Below are positions 28,816 through 37,475 of a DNA stretch of 64,000 nt, piece by piece (the stretch's first letter is position 1; each line of letters opens with the position of its first letter). The stretch is taken from positions 174,225 through 238,224 of the forward strand of contig JACAVV010000006.1 of NCBI GenBank assembly GCA_024648695.1, given 5' to 3'. The position numbers and the translations under genes are program-made. Below the pieces are notes generated by a model, which searched no databases, had not been told where the DNA came from, and was given only the letters and a program-made list of their open reading frames with translations. The DNA is from Nitrospina sp. (GTDB lineage: Bacteria > Nitrospinota > Nitrospinia > Nitrospinales > JACRGP01).

Positions 28816-29373
28816 ATGCCCCCAATGTCGCAAGAATCTTCGATTGTAATCATCCCGCAAATAAAATTTCTGGCTGGAAAAGCTGATGGGATGTTTAACC
28901 ATCGCTTTTGGGATAGTTATCCAAGGGTGCAGTTACCAGTGAAAAAGGAGATCAATGATACCTGTTACGGAGTTTTGGTTGAAAATGAGGACTACTTGCC
29001 AATCCTCCGCCTGCAGGATACCGGAGTCTTTTGTCCCATGAATTCACTTGAAGCTATAGAAAAAGTATATACTATTGGCTTTCGGGATGATTCTATAAAA
29101 ATATTAAAAATCCTTAATATTCAAGCAAATAAGAATCAAATCGCAAAGAAATCAAACAGTAAAGGAGCTGGAGGCAGACTCTATTCCACAAGAAAAAGTT
29201 TCCTGACCCCTACCCCCCTTCATATTCCGGGTAGCCGCGTAAAACCTCTCAAAGAGCCTGAAAATGACAATTTCATGGTCAAGGGACTGAATAGAGATTC
29301 AAAACTGGAATGGGTTTCGAAGAGTGAGGTACTATGGTTTCATCCCTTGGTCCACATTGAACGAAAACTTTAA
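28816..29373 (+). CDS. Hypothetical protein, 185 residues
   Basis: I do not recognise this protein. It begins MPPMSQESSIVIIPQIKFLA and has an N-terminal half rich in beta-strand-like segments (CYGVLVENEDYLPILRLQD). A basic Ser/Gly linker (KKSNSKGAGGRLYSTRKS) leads to a C-terminal tail ending in WFHPLVHIERKL. There is no signal peptide or membrane span. It lies 25 bp upstream of the metallo-beta-lactamase-fold gene on the same strand and is probably cotranscribed with it. A remote similarity to CheW-like folds was considered but is not supported by a motif. Confidence 0.6.
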   Translation: MPPMSQESSIVIIPQIKFLAGKADGMFNHRFWDSYPRVQLPVKKEINDTCYGVLVENEDYLPILRLQDTGVFCPMNSLEAIEKVYTIGFRDDSIKILKILNIQANKNQIAKKSNSKGAGGRLYSTRKSFLTPTPLHIPGSRVKPLKEPENDNFMVKGLNRDSKLEWVSKSEVLWFHPLVHIERKL

Positions 29374-29398
29374 CCATATGAAATAACAGGATCAGACA

Positions 29399-30016
29399 AT
29401 GTCAAAATTCAAAGAAATTCTAGATAACATTTACACATGGTCAGAGTATTGTGAGGAAAAAGATATCGATTTTAACGGCTACCTGATTTTTCATAAGGGT
29501 GAAGCTGTCATCATAGATCCACCAGAATTAACCGATGAAGAAATGGCCGAATTGAAGGGTTTATTGGACCAACGAGGGGACTATAAGCTCAAAGGCATTC
29601 TCCTGACTAATGTGCATCACGAGCGTGGCAGTGAAAAAATGAAAAAGAAGTTATCCATTCCCGTTTTCATCCATATCAATGACCAAGGCGGGTTAGAATG
29701 CTCACCCGACAACGTATTTCAGGATGGTTCCGATTTATTTTGCGGTTTGAAGGTAAAAAACCTCGCTAACCAGAAATCTCCAGGCGAGTCGGTATTTTTA
29801 CTAGCAGACAGGAAAATACTGATCGCTGGTGACGCGTTGATAGGCAGGAATCCGGGACAATTCAATTTACTGCCCCCTGATAAGTACCAGGATATTCAAG
29901 CGGCGAAAAAAGGCCTTAAGGCCTTAAATGGTCTGGATTTCGATGCGGTATTGGTAGGAGACGGTAATTCTATAATAACTGACGCTAAGAAAGCTTTGGA
30001 GGCGTTGCTTGATTAG
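29399..30016 (+). CDS. Metallo-beta-lactamase-fold protein with degenerate metal site
   Basis: The 205-residue protein shows the MBL-fold order: GYLIFHKGEAVIIDPP near the N-terminus, then LLTNVHHERGSEK where the HxHxDH motif should be, then LIAGDALIG and VLVGDGNSI. The first motif keeps only the middle histidine (N-V-H-H-E-R), and the final GHG reads GDG. The metal ligands are therefore largely lost or remodelled, and a normal hydrolase activity is doubtful. The AGD aspartate is kept. It may bind one metal, act on a different substrate, or be a non-catalytic relative. Confidence 0.75.
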   Translation: MSKFKEILDNIYTWSEYCEEKDIDFNGYLIFHKGEAVIIDPPELTDEEMAELKGLLDQRGDYKLKGILLTNVHHERGSEKMKKKLSIPVFIHINDQGGLECSPDNVFQDGSDLFCGLKVKNLANQKSPGESVFLLADRKILIAGDALIGRNPGQFNLLPPDKYQDIQAAKKGLKALNGLDFDAVLVGDGNSIITDAKKALEALLD

Positions 30017-30357
30017 AAATTGTTCCACAAAATACTAAAATTAATATTTGTCCACCAAACAATCACCCTGGCTTTTCCTTTTTTCATTATCCACAGTTCC
30101 TACCAGTTCAGAACCAAAAATCATAAGGAAACATCCATTCCCTAAAAGACGAGGAAACCATCCCAGGTTTCCCTGTTGCCTCCCGCAAATAAGAAATTTA
30201 AACACAAAAAATAGGAAATTTATTATAATATATAGGAAATACACCCATTACCTTAGAGTAAGCTTTTTTAAACCGTTGATTTAAAAAGTTCAATATTCCG
30301 GCTAAATTTAAATTTTGATTTTTTCCAAAGCAAGTTATTTCAAAGTTTGGGAATTTT
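30017..30357. other. Intergenic region before the radical SAM gene
   Basis: This 341-bp AT-rich gap contains a perfect 7-bp hairpin (GGAAACC at 30153-30159 and GGTTTCC at 30166-30172, loop of 6) without a U-run. It also contains a consensus -10-like TATAAT at 30224-30229. Open frames here lack good starts, and none resembles a modified-peptide precursor. Confidence 0.4.
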
Positions 30358-31425
30358 ATGAACATCATTTTGAATAGTTATTGCAATTTAAAGTGTAATT
30401 ATTGTTTTGCAGATGAATATATGGAGGAAACCGTCCGATCTCCGGAAAAATCAATGGATCTGGTTTTTTTCAATAATAAATTGCTTCCCAAAATCAAAAA
30501 TAATCTGGTGATAAACTTTATGGGAGGCGAACCGACTTTACATCCTCAGTTCAATGATATTTTTAGCAATACCTTGAATTCGATGCAACCCTACACCTAC
30601 CTTGGCGTATTTACCAATGGATTGATGCCCGATTCGGTGCTGGAACTTTTGAAAAAAGCTATCAGCGTGAGAGGAAGCATAAAACGCCATATCACCTTTT
30701 CCGTTTTACTAAATTGGCAAACCCTCGAAAACATCTCCGAGAAAAACCATCAACGCTGTAAGGAATCTGCTTTAACCCTGCTCCAGGTAAACGGCTATGG
30801 GGTCACCTTCAGCATAAACCTGTATTCAAAATCCCAGGACCTTTGGAGACAATGCAGTGAAATCGACGCCATTTACCAAAAACTGGGTTTGCCTGATGAC
30901 AAGGAATACCGGATCCGGATCAGTCCCGCATTTCCCATAGTGGGCGAAATGGATAACTTTTATTTGCCAATCAGGGATTATCCGGTTTTGGGAAAGGAGA
31001 TGGTCAAAATTCTAAAAGAATTCCCGCAAATGGCTTTTCGATTCGATTGTTCGTTCCCCCCCTGTTTCCTGGACGAAATCGAAGAAGAGGATTTTCATTT
31101 GGCCGGGCGGTTTTATTTTCATGGCTATCAACAGGTACCACCTATTCAGGAATGGGCCAACCAGGATCTTTATTTCGGATGCGCCGATGGAAGTCCTATG
31201 GACATTGATGGCAAAGGCGATTGCTTCAACTGTTTTCCGTTTCACAATCTGAAACTGGGCAATATAGAAAATTTTAAAACCGTGAATTCAATCGCCAGCG
31301 CCAAAATGGGCTCGTCCTTTTTAAACCATGTATTCGATAAAGCAGAAACCAAAGAACCCTGCCGGTCCTGCCCCCACTACATGGAACGCTGTTCCAGCGG
31401 ATGCTTCGCTTATAATTTTGTTTAA
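30358..31425 (+). CDS. Radical SAM protein with C-terminal cysteine cluster (SPASM-like)
   Basis: The 355-residue protein begins almost directly with the radical SAM cluster motif, CNLKCNYC (Cys9, Cys13, Cys16). The SAM-binding region FMGGEPTLHP follows. The C-terminal end has a cysteine-rich block (DCFNCF, then CRSCPHYMERCSSGC) that can hold one or two auxiliary iron-sulfur clusters as in SPASM/twitch enzymes. Such enzymes commonly modify peptides or proteins. No precursor peptide or export genes are evident nearby, so the substrate is unknown. It is converged upon by the hypothetical gene at 31438-32055. Confidence 0.88.
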   Translation: MNIILNSYCNLKCNYCFADEYMEETVRSPEKSMDLVFFNNKLLPKIKNNLVINFMGGEPTLHPQFNDIFSNTLNSMQPYTYLGVFTNGLMPDSVLELLKKAISVRGSIKRHITFSVLLNWQTLENISEKNHQRCKESALTLLQVNGYGVTFSINLYSKSQDLWRQCSEIDAIYQKLGLPDDKEYRIRISPAFPIVGEMDNFYLPIRDYPVLGKEMVKILKEFPQMAFRFDCSFPPCFLDEIEEEDFHLAGRFYFHGYQQVPPIQEWANQDLYFGCADGSPMDIDGKGDCFNCFPFHNLKLGNIENFKTVNSIASAKMGSSFLNHVFDKAETKEPCRSCPHYMERCSSGCFAYNFV

Positions 31426-31437
31426 AAAGAAAAATTC

Positions 31438-32055
31438 TTAAATTGAAATTATTTCAAAATGAGATTTTAACGAATCGAGTCCCTCTTTGACCCAATCCAG
31501 GTTTTTAAAAGAATCATCCTGAACGCTGTGAATTCGAATAAGCTTGAGATAATCGTTTTCTTTCACTAGCGACCTGAGTTTTTCCTCAGAACATTCAGGG
31601 ATACGAAAAAACTTTTCCTGTTCCCATTCCCAGGGTGTAGGTACAAAAGACAGGTAGGTTTCATTACAACTTACAATAGATTTATTTTGAATCAAATTCT
31701 CAGCAAATTCGTTCAGCCGATGCCCTTTAAGAATCAGGGAAAACCCGAGATAATGCCCCCACCAAAATAAAACACGGAAAGTGAACATCTCAGTTTTGGA
31801 AAACATTTGCGGCATGTCCAGGGAACGAAACGGAAATCCGTTCAGGTTTTCGCCCCGAACTAAATGGCCTTCTATGATATCGGCTTCCTCTGGAATCAGG
31901 CCCTTGTAAGCGTCCAGTTCAAGGACGATGGCGTCTCTCAGAGCATTGAGGCGGTGCTCTGCTTTCTTTAATATTTGGGGCTTTATTTGAAACAATTCAG
32001 TATTTTGAAGCGTTTCAAATTCTTTCGCTTCCCAGGAATCTTCTAATGAATCCAT
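31438..32055 (-). CDS. Hypothetical protein, 205 residues
   Basis: I do not recognise this family. The protein is acidic and largely helical, with aromatic-rich patches (FRVLFWWGHYLGFSL and PTPWEWEQEKFF). It has neither a signal peptide nor cysteine motifs suitable for metal binding. It ends 12 bp from the radical SAM gene in convergent orientation, and the PilZ gene follows 31 bp or so downstream on its own strand side. A functional link to either neighbour is unproven. Confidence 0.6.
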   Translation of the reverse strand: MDSLEDSWEAKEFETLQNTELFQIKPQILKKAEHRLNALRDAIVLELDAYKGLIPEEADIIEGHLVRGENLNGFPFRSLDMPQMFSKTEMFTFRVLFWWGHYLGFSLILKGHRLNEFAENLIQNKSIVSCNETYLSFVPTPWEWEQEKFFRIPECSEEKLRSLVKENDYLKLIRIHSVQDDSFKNLDWVKEGLDSLKSHFEIISI

Positions 32056-32086
32056 TTTTACCTAACTGGCAGAGGGGAGGAATGTT

Positions 32087-32476
32087 TCAAATGATTTGCT
32101 TTTTGCGAATTTCATACTTTTGCCGCTCCAATACGTAAAGATGAATTTCCTCCTGCGCCTGCTTGCCAAGGCTCATGAAACGCGCATTGCAGGTTCCCTT
32201 ATCGTCCATTCGCAGAATTTTCAATTGACCCTGAATTTCATCGGCTACTCCAGGTAGGGAAAACCGGATAGGATAGATCTGATTTAACTGAAAATCTTTG
32301 CCCATAAAAGCAACCCCTCCCGAACTGATGTCCAGGATAGGAACCGACTGCTCCTTAAATTGAAGAACCACCGGTTCATCCTCATGCGGTTTCACCCTGA
32401 AGGCATTTCTTGCCTGCTCGGGAATATTAAAAAGCTTTTTCGGCTCCTTATCTTTTTTTGGCTTTTTCCAAAACAA
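32087..32476 (-). CDS. PilZ-domain protein
   Basis: The 129-residue protein contains a PilZ-like domain: RNAFRVKPHED (an RxxxR-like basic segment that is incomplete), VPILDISSGGVAFMG (the D-x-S-x-x-G motif) and NARFMSLGKQAQEEIHLYV. PilZ domains bind cyclic di-GMP, often to control motility. The lack of a full RxxxR makes nucleotide binding uncertain. Translation appears to start at a TTG (32474-32476), because AGGAGGG lies at ideal spacing upstream and no ATG is available. It overlaps the end of the motB-like gene, which fits a role in regulating that stator. Confidence 0.75.
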   Translation of the reverse strand: MFWKKPKKDKEPKKLFNIPEQARNAFRVKPHEDEPVVLQFKEQSVPILDISSGGVAFMGKDFQLNQIYPIRFSLPGVADEIQGQLKILRMDDKGTCNARFMSLGKQAQEEIHLYVLERQKYEIRKKQII

Positions 32477-33944
32477 TTTCTACCCTCCTGTTTTTGGCTC
32501 GCCCCCAAACCGTATCATTGGGCGCTATGGGAAAAATATCAGCAAACCCCGTAGCTGTCAATCGAGTGGCATCAATGCCTTTATCCAGAAAATAACGCAA
32601 AACGGCAGTCGCTCGAGACGCCGACAATTCCCAATTGGTGGGAAAGCGCGGCGATTCAATTGGCACATCGTCAGTATGCCCTTGAATATTGACCTGGTAC
32701 TCGGGAAATTTCTTGCTGACTGCCACTATTTCATCAAGGACCGCGCGAGCCTTCATTTGCAAATCGGATTCTCCCGGTTTGAACAGGGTTTGACCAGGGA
32801 GTCGCAAAACGATCCTGGACTTGTCTGTAGAAACTGATAATTTTGAATCCAGGTTTCCACGTTGCAAAACCGTATTCATCTCTGAATAAATATCATTGGA
32901 TTTCAAACCGGCCAAGTTGGCAATACGCTCATTTAAATTGACGCTGTCCAAAAGCTCCAGGAGACCCACACTCGCCGATTTCTGACCCATAATAGCGTTT
33001 TTAAATTTTTCCACGTTTCTGGCAGATAAAGAATAATAAAGAATGAAAAGGGTCAACAACAATGTCGACATATCGGAAAATGTGATCATCCAAAAGGGAG
33101 CTGAAGGTTCTTCATCAATTAACTCATCCGACATTTGCTTGATTTTCTTACGATCCCGATTGATCGCTTTCAACTTACTTTCCCATTCGGTTTCTAATTT
33201 ATAGATTTCAGCATTCAATCGACGTTCAAATGTATTTTTGTCTTCATCAAGTTTTTCTTTAAGTTCTTCCGTTTCTCTCCTTAAACGATTGCACTCATCT
33301 TCCAGGTCTTTTTGAATGGTTAATGCAATAGAGTCCTCTTCACCCGATTTCGAACTTTGAACTTCCAAATCCCTTAAATGGTCGAATTGTGACTTATTCT
33401 GGTCCAAAACCTTTTTATAAGAGTCGGCCAATTCATTCTTCTCATCCAACAACTTTTCGTACCGACCATTTATTTCCTCGAATTTTTGCTTTAATATGCC
33501 AACCTCTTTTTTTAAACTTTCTACCGCCTCCGGTTTTTCTCGAGCCTTTCGAATTGCTTTTGCTAGCAATTCCCGTTCCTTAACCAATTTCTTCTTTTCA
33601 AGTTGTTCGGCCTTTATCAATTTGCTCAATTGCTGGTTTTGTTCTTTTAAATCCTGAATCGTTTGTTCCAGATGAGGGTCTAACCGGGGACCTTCCGCCG
33701 ACATTTCAGCAGGTGACTCAGGCGACTCCGTTTGGTCCGTTAGGCTTGGACGTCGAATGGACTTTAAGGCTTCATTCTTAATCTCAATTTGCTCTTTTAA
33801 ATCGGATACCATCCTTTCCTTGATCGTCTGAATTTCCTGGATCTTGGCCTCATAATGAACACTTTCTGAATTTTTTTTACGCAGTTCGCGATTCTTGGCC
33901 CGTAACTGCTCTTTTAATAGTTCAATATTTCTTTGGTTATCCAT
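32448..33944 (-). CDS. MotB/OmpA-family stator protein with long cytoplasmic coiled coil
   Basis: Counting from the ATG at 33942-33944 the protein has 498 residues; a TTG seven codons upstream is also open. Residues 1 to about 275 are charged heptad-rich coiled coil. Then comes a single membrane helix of MotB type, FWMITFSDMSTLLLTLFILY, in which the Asp matches the proton-conducting Asp32 of E. coli MotB. The C-terminal OmpA-like peptidoglycan-binding domain has VNIQGHTDDVPI, NWELSASRATAVLRYF and NRRVEIVLEK. Normal MotB has only about 25 residues before the helix, so the 250-residue cytoplasmic extension is unusual. It sits directly after motA. Confidence 0.9.
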   Translation of the reverse strand: MDNQRNIELLKEQLRAKNRELRKKNSESVHYEAKIQEIQTIKERMVSDLKEQIEIKNEALKSIRRPSLTDQTESPESPAEMSAEGPRLDPHLEQTIQDLKEQNQQLSKLIKAEQLEKKKLVKERELLAKAIRKAREKPEAVESLKKEVGILKQKFEEINGRYEKLLDEKNELADSYKKVLDQNKSQFDHLRDLEVQSSKSGEEDSIALTIQKDLEDECNRLRRETEELKEKLDEDKNTFERRLNAEIYKLETEWESKLKAINRDRKKIKQMSDELIDEEPSAPFWMITFSDMSTLLLTLFILYYSLSARNVEKFKNAIMGQKSASVGLLELLDSVNLNERIANLAGLKSNDIYSEMNTVLQRGNLDSKLSVSTDKSRIVLRLPGQTLFKPGESDLQMKARAVLDEIVAVSKKFPEYQVNIQGHTDDVPIESPRFPTNWELSASRATAVLRYFLDKGIDATRLTATGFADIFPIAPNDTVWGRAKNRRVEIVLEKAKKR

Positions 33945-33966
33945 ATTTAACAAGCCATCCTGCAAA

Positions 33967-34725
33967 TTACTGATTCATGGGCCTTCTGAGTTTTGTGGGA
34001 ATATAGGATGAAAGCTTTTCATAAACGGCAATGGGGTTGTTATTTTCCAATATCGAAACACCTCCCTCAAAAATAATTTGCAGGTTGATAACCTCAAGAA
34101 CCGTCCGCGCCTTTAGTTTGCCTGCTATGGGAAGAAAAAATAGGGTCGATAAAATAGACCCATAAAGAGTGGTCAACAAAGCCACGGCCATGGCGGGACC
34201 CACGGTTTCCGGATTGGATAATTCATTGAGCATTTGCACCAGTCCAATCAAGGTTCCGATCATGCCAAAGGAAGGCGAGTAAATAGCCATTTTTTTGAAA
34301 ACGTCCTGAATAATAAAATGACGCTGTTTCATGGAATCGATTTCAATTTGCAAGGTGTCACGAATGATTTCTTCCTTGGAACCATCAGAAATCATAATGC
34401 ATGCTTTTTTGAGGAAGTTTGACTCGGTTTCAATTTTGCTTAAAGCCAATAAACCCGCTCTGCGGCTTAGAGTACAGAGCTCTAACATGGTAGCGACCAT
34501 GTCATTGGGGTCTTCGCGTTTTTCAGAGAAAACAAGAATGGCGGCTTGAAAAGCCGTTTTTACATCTTTTAGCTGAAAGGTTATCAAGGTTGCCGCGATG
34601 GTTCCGCCAAGGACGATCATGACTCCCGGCAAATTCACGAAATTTAAAAGTTCTCCACTAAGAAAAATTGCCGTGATAATCAGTGAAATACCAGAAAGTA
34701 TTCCAACAAAGGAACCTAAATCCAC
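33967..34725 (-). CDS. MotA-family stator protein
   Basis: The 252-residue four-helix membrane protein shows the MotA layout: MDLGSFVGILSGISLIITAIFL at the N-terminus, the PGVMIVLGGTIAATLI helix, and a cytoplasmic loop of about 100 residues. Conserved helices 3 and 4 follow (FGMIGTLIGLVQML and AMAVALLTTLYGSILSTLFFLPIAGKL). With its MotB partner it forms an ion channel that drives flagellar rotation or another process. The start codon is GTG (34723-34725) preceded by GAGGTG at good spacing. No flagellar gene is in the window, so a non-flagellar role is possible. Confidence 0.92.
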   Translation of the reverse strand: MDLGSFVGILSGISLIITAIFLSGELLNFVNLPGVMIVLGGTIAATLITFQLKDVKTAFQAAILVFSEKREDPNDMVATMLELCTLSRRAGLLALSKIETESNFLKKACIMISDGSKEEIIRDTLQIEIDSMKQRHFIIQDVFKKMAIYSPSFGMIGTLIGLVQMLNELSNPETVGPAMAVALLTTLYGSILSTLFFLPIAGKLKARTVLEVINLQIIFEGGVSILENNNPIAVYEKLSSYIPTKLRRPMNQ

Positions 34726-35072
34726 CCTTGGTCACCTCGAAAAGTCTAATGTTTTCAATTAGTTTGGATAATCGACTGTACCATGAAGCCTTCCGGGATT
34801 CAACAGCTTCCTTAAAGCTTCTTAAGCCGCAAATCACCTTGTCATAATTTCGGAAGCACCCCTAAAGATTCCCAAAAAACAAAGTATGATTTTATTTTTC
34901 AATGGCCTACGTTATGTATCGGACTTTTTTTACAACAGATAAGGAAGTAAAGGGATAAATCGCCTGTTTTGGCCATTTAGGTAGGGGATCTCGCGAGTGG
35001 TAATCATCGCGGATGGCAATTTCGGGTCCGTTAAAATTTTTGGGAAAGTAAAATCTGGGATAACTAGCCAGG
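34726..35072. other. Intergenic region upstream of motA
   Basis: This 347-bp gap lies between the end of the cysteine desulfurase gene and motA, both on the minus strand. It should hold the motAB promoter. I see no strong promoter, terminator hairpin with U-run, RNA gene or credible ORF. Confidence 0.4.
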
Positions 35073-36227
35073 TTATTGGGTTACCTGCCTCATCTGCTTA
35101 ACCAGGACGGTGATTTTATTCGCTACCGTTTCCAAATCTTCTGTGGATATTCCCCACCCCATACTGATCCTTATAATGGATTGAATATCCTTTTCTGGCA
35201 GTTTCATAGCTGTCAGAACAGCGGATGGCAAAACGGTTCCGGAACTGCAGGCGGTTCCAGTGGAAACGGAAACACCTTCCATGTCCAATGCGATCATTAA
35301 TGATTCCCCCACCACTCCGGGAAACCCTAAACTAAGGGTGTTCGGCAAACGAAAAGTCGGGTGACCATAACATCTGACATCTGGCAATTCCTTTTTAATT
35401 TGCAAAAGCAGAGATTCCCTGAGGTCTTCCAGGCAAGGGTCCGGCTCATTTTCTAATCGGGATTGGGCAAGTTCGCATGCCTTGGCCAGACCGACGATTC
35501 CGGCTACATTTTCGGTACCACCGCGGCGTTTTTTTTCCTGTCCTCCTCCTGAAATAAGCGGTACCAAAGGGGACAATCCTTTTCGAATAAATAAGGCACC
35601 CACACCTTTTGGACCATACAGTTTGTGTGCAGAAAGGGATAACATATCTACCGGAGTATCCGCGAGATTCCAGGGTAGTTTTCCAACTGTTTGAACGGCA
35701 TCGACGTGAAATGGAATTCCCATACTTCGAGCCATTTCACCCATGCCTTGAATATTCTGCAAGGTCCCAATTTCACTATTGGCGTGTTGAACGGATAGCA
35801 AGGCTGTGTCTTTCCGAAGCATCGACTGCAGTTCGTCCATATCCACAATGCCATTACAATCTACCGATACGTAATCGACCTCAAAGCCCAATCGCTCCAA
35901 ATCACTGCAAACATTCAGTACCGACGGATGCTCAATCTGACTTGTAACAATATGTCGACCCCGTCTTTTTTCTGACCAGGCCAAGCCCTTGATAGCCATG
36001 TTATTCGATTCGCTTCCGCCACTTGTAAAAACGATTTCGGTGGGTTGCGCTCCTAATAAACTCGCGACAACTTCTCTGGATTCATCCAGGCGCACCCTTG
36101 CTGTCCGGCCCTGACTGTGAATGCTGGAAGGATTGCCAAAATGTTCTTTCAGAATCGGAAGCATCGCTTCCAATACTTCCGGATGCAGGGGCGTTGTTGC
36201 ATTATGGTCCAGATAAATCGTTTTCAC
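35073..36227 (-). CDS. Cysteine desulfurase (NifS/IscS family)
   Basis: The 384-residue PLP enzyme removes sulfur from cysteine for iron-sulfur clusters and other thio-cofactors. IYLDHNATTPLHPEVLEAM opens the protein. The PLP lysine is in SLSAHKLYGPKG, and the persulfide-carrying cysteine is in VSTGTACSSGT in the mobile loop. The short loop and spacing fit the class I NifS/IscS type. The start is GTG (36225-36227) without a clear Shine-Dalgarno sequence. It is preceded on the same strand by serine acetyltransferase, so cysteine supply and cysteine use are encoded side by side. Confidence 0.93.
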   Translation of the reverse strand: MKTIYLDHNATTPLHPEVLEAMLPILKEHFGNPSSIHSQGRTARVRLDESREVVASLLGAQPTEIVFTSGGSESNNMAIKGLAWSEKRRGRHIVTSQIEHPSVLNVCSDLERLGFEVDYVSVDCNGIVDMDELQSMLRKDTALLSVQHANSEIGTLQNIQGMGEMARSMGIPFHVDAVQTVGKLPWNLADTPVDMLSLSAHKLYGPKGVGALFIRKGLSPLVPLISGGGQEKKRRGGTENVAGIVGLAKACELAQSRLENEPDPCLEDLRESLLLQIKKELPDVRCYGHPTFRLPNTLSLGFPGVVGESLMIALDMEGVSVSTGTACSSGTVLPSAVLTAMKLPEKDIQSIIRISMGWGISTEDLETVANKITVLVKQMRQVTQ

Positions 36228-36298
36228 GAAAAGTACGAATGAATAGGTTGGATGGAAGAAAGGGTCAATAAATCAGGCAAGGCACCCGAAAAAAGATG

Positions 36299-37030
36299 TC
36301 AGGAAGAATGGCCGCTGGAAACTTTTTTCATGGGTTTGCTGGATAAAGAAATAGGCTTCTGTGTCGGAGGCGTATCTGATTTTTTATGGAGCTCTTCCTT
36401 CAACAACCGGATTTCTTTTTCCATTTGGGGCAAACGTTCCAGCATACATTCAATGGCTCGCGCCACAGGGTCGGGGAAAGTCTCTTCACCTGTGTCATTT
36501 TCATCTTCAGAAGAAACGCCTGAAAATACAACGCGTCCAGGAACTCCGATCACAGTCGAATATTCCGGAACATTCTGAAGGACCACTGAACCGGAGCCTA
36601 TTTTGGTATTGTCTCCAATGTTGACAGGTCCTAAAACCTGGGCACCTGCTCCAAGCACTACATTATTTCCTATAGTCGGATGCCGCTTTCCCTTTTTGGT
36701 GCTCAACCCACCCAAAGTGACCCCGTGATAGAGAAAAACATTATCCCCCACTACTGAAGTTTCCCCAATCACCACACCCATTCCATGGTCAATAAAAAAT
36801 CGATTGCCGATTTGAGCCGCAGGATGAATTTCAATCCCCGTGAACCATCTTGCAAAAAACGAAATAAAACGACCAATAAAATAAAAATTCTTTTTCCAAA
36901 ACCAATGGGCGCACCTATAGGCCAAAAGGGCATGGACTCCAGGGTAACAAATAATTACCTCAAGATAACCTCTTGATGACGGGTCCTTTTCCAGGGCAAC
37001 TTCGATATCTTCTTTAATTTGTTTTAGCAT
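36299..37030 (-). CDS. cysE: Serine O-acetyltransferase
   Basis: Starting at the ATG at 37028-37030 gives 243 residues and the normal short-type CysE N-terminus ([18 protein letters not shown]); a longer frame upstream adds an implausible leader. The left-handed beta-helix domain contains [24 protein letters not shown] (catalytic His/Asp) and [17 protein letters not shown], which are diagnostic. It acetylates serine to O-acetylserine for cysteine synthesis. The C-terminal tail of about 60 residues is charged and longer than usual. The neighbouring cysteine desulfurase gene begins 71 bp downstream. Confidence 0.93.
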   Translation of the reverse strand: MLKQIKEDIEVALEKDPSSRGYLEVIICYPGVHALLAYRCAHWFWKKNFYFIGRFISFFARWFTGIEIHPAAQIGNRFFIDHGMGVVIGETSVVGDNVFLYHGVTLGGLSTKKGKRHPTIGNNVVLGAGAQVLGPVNIGDNTKIGSGSVVLQNVPEYSTVIGVPGRVVFSGVSSEDENDTGEETFPDPVARAIECMLERLPQMEKEIRLLKEELHKKSDTPPTQKPISLSSKPMKKVSSGHSS

Positions 37031-37150
37031 GCAAACCAAAATTTTTTGGGGAAATATATATAAGTTATATAGTACCACAGTTAATCCGGTCAATACCAAC
37101 AACTTACTATTTTATAAGGAAATGGAACCCTTGATAAAGAACGAAAGTTA

Positions 37151-37408
37151 TCACATCAAATGTTTTAATATTTTACCCTCATCCGGTAAACCCAATGAAC
37201 ATCCCCCCTTGGAATCATCTAATCTTTCTCCAAAAACCAGAGAACCATTTATTATTATTGAAGGTGAACTGAAATATTTATAGGGGTGACCTTCCGGGAG
37301 TTGCGTTTGTTCGATTTCTTCAAACTCAGCCCCAAGTCGGACCAATATGGTTCTGGCTAATTCATAATTAGGACAACCCGCAAAAAATAAAAATTTTAAG
37401 GAATTCAT
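37151..37408 (-). CDS. Small thioredoxin-fold protein (single-cysteine)
   Basis: The protein has 85 residues from the ATG at 37406-37408. FFAGCPNYELARTILVRL resembles the active-site helix of thioredoxin-fold proteins, but only the first Cys of the usual CxxC remains (CPNY). FSSPSIIINGSLVFGERLDD matches the cis-proline strand, and a second cysteine follows at GGCSL. Similar small proteins occur beside mercury, arsenic or sulfur genes, but the role here is unknown. The nearby cysE and cysteine desulfurase genes make a thiol-transfer role plausible by inference only. Confidence 0.7.
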   Translation of the reverse strand: MNSLKFLFFAGCPNYELARTILVRLGAEFEEIEQTQLPEGHPYKYFSSPSIIINGSLVFGERLDDSKGGCSLGLPDEGKILKHLM

Positions 37409-37415
37409 TTTACTC

Positions 37416-37446
37416 AAAAAAAAACCCCGCCCATTAACAGGCGGGG
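37416..37446 (-). terminator. Rho-independent terminator after the glycine-zipper lipoprotein gene
   Basis: A perfect 7-bp stem (CCCCGCC at 37425-37431 and GGCGGGG at 37440-37446 on the plus strand) with an 8-base loop is followed, in minus-strand orientation, by nine T residues. It lies 29 bp after the stop of the lipoprotein gene and just before the thioredoxin-fold gene. Confidence 0.88.
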
Positions 37447-37475
37447 CAACAAATTATAAAAACTAAAAAAGAAAT

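Noticed and set aside
30153..30172. Hairpin GGAAACC/GGTTTCC as a terminator
   Set aside because: The stem is perfect but short, moderate in GC and not followed by a T run.
30048..30284. 78-codon plus-strand frame before the radical SAM gene, as a precursor peptide
   Set aside because: It needs a TTG start without a ribosome-binding site and has the composition of translated AT-rich spacer.
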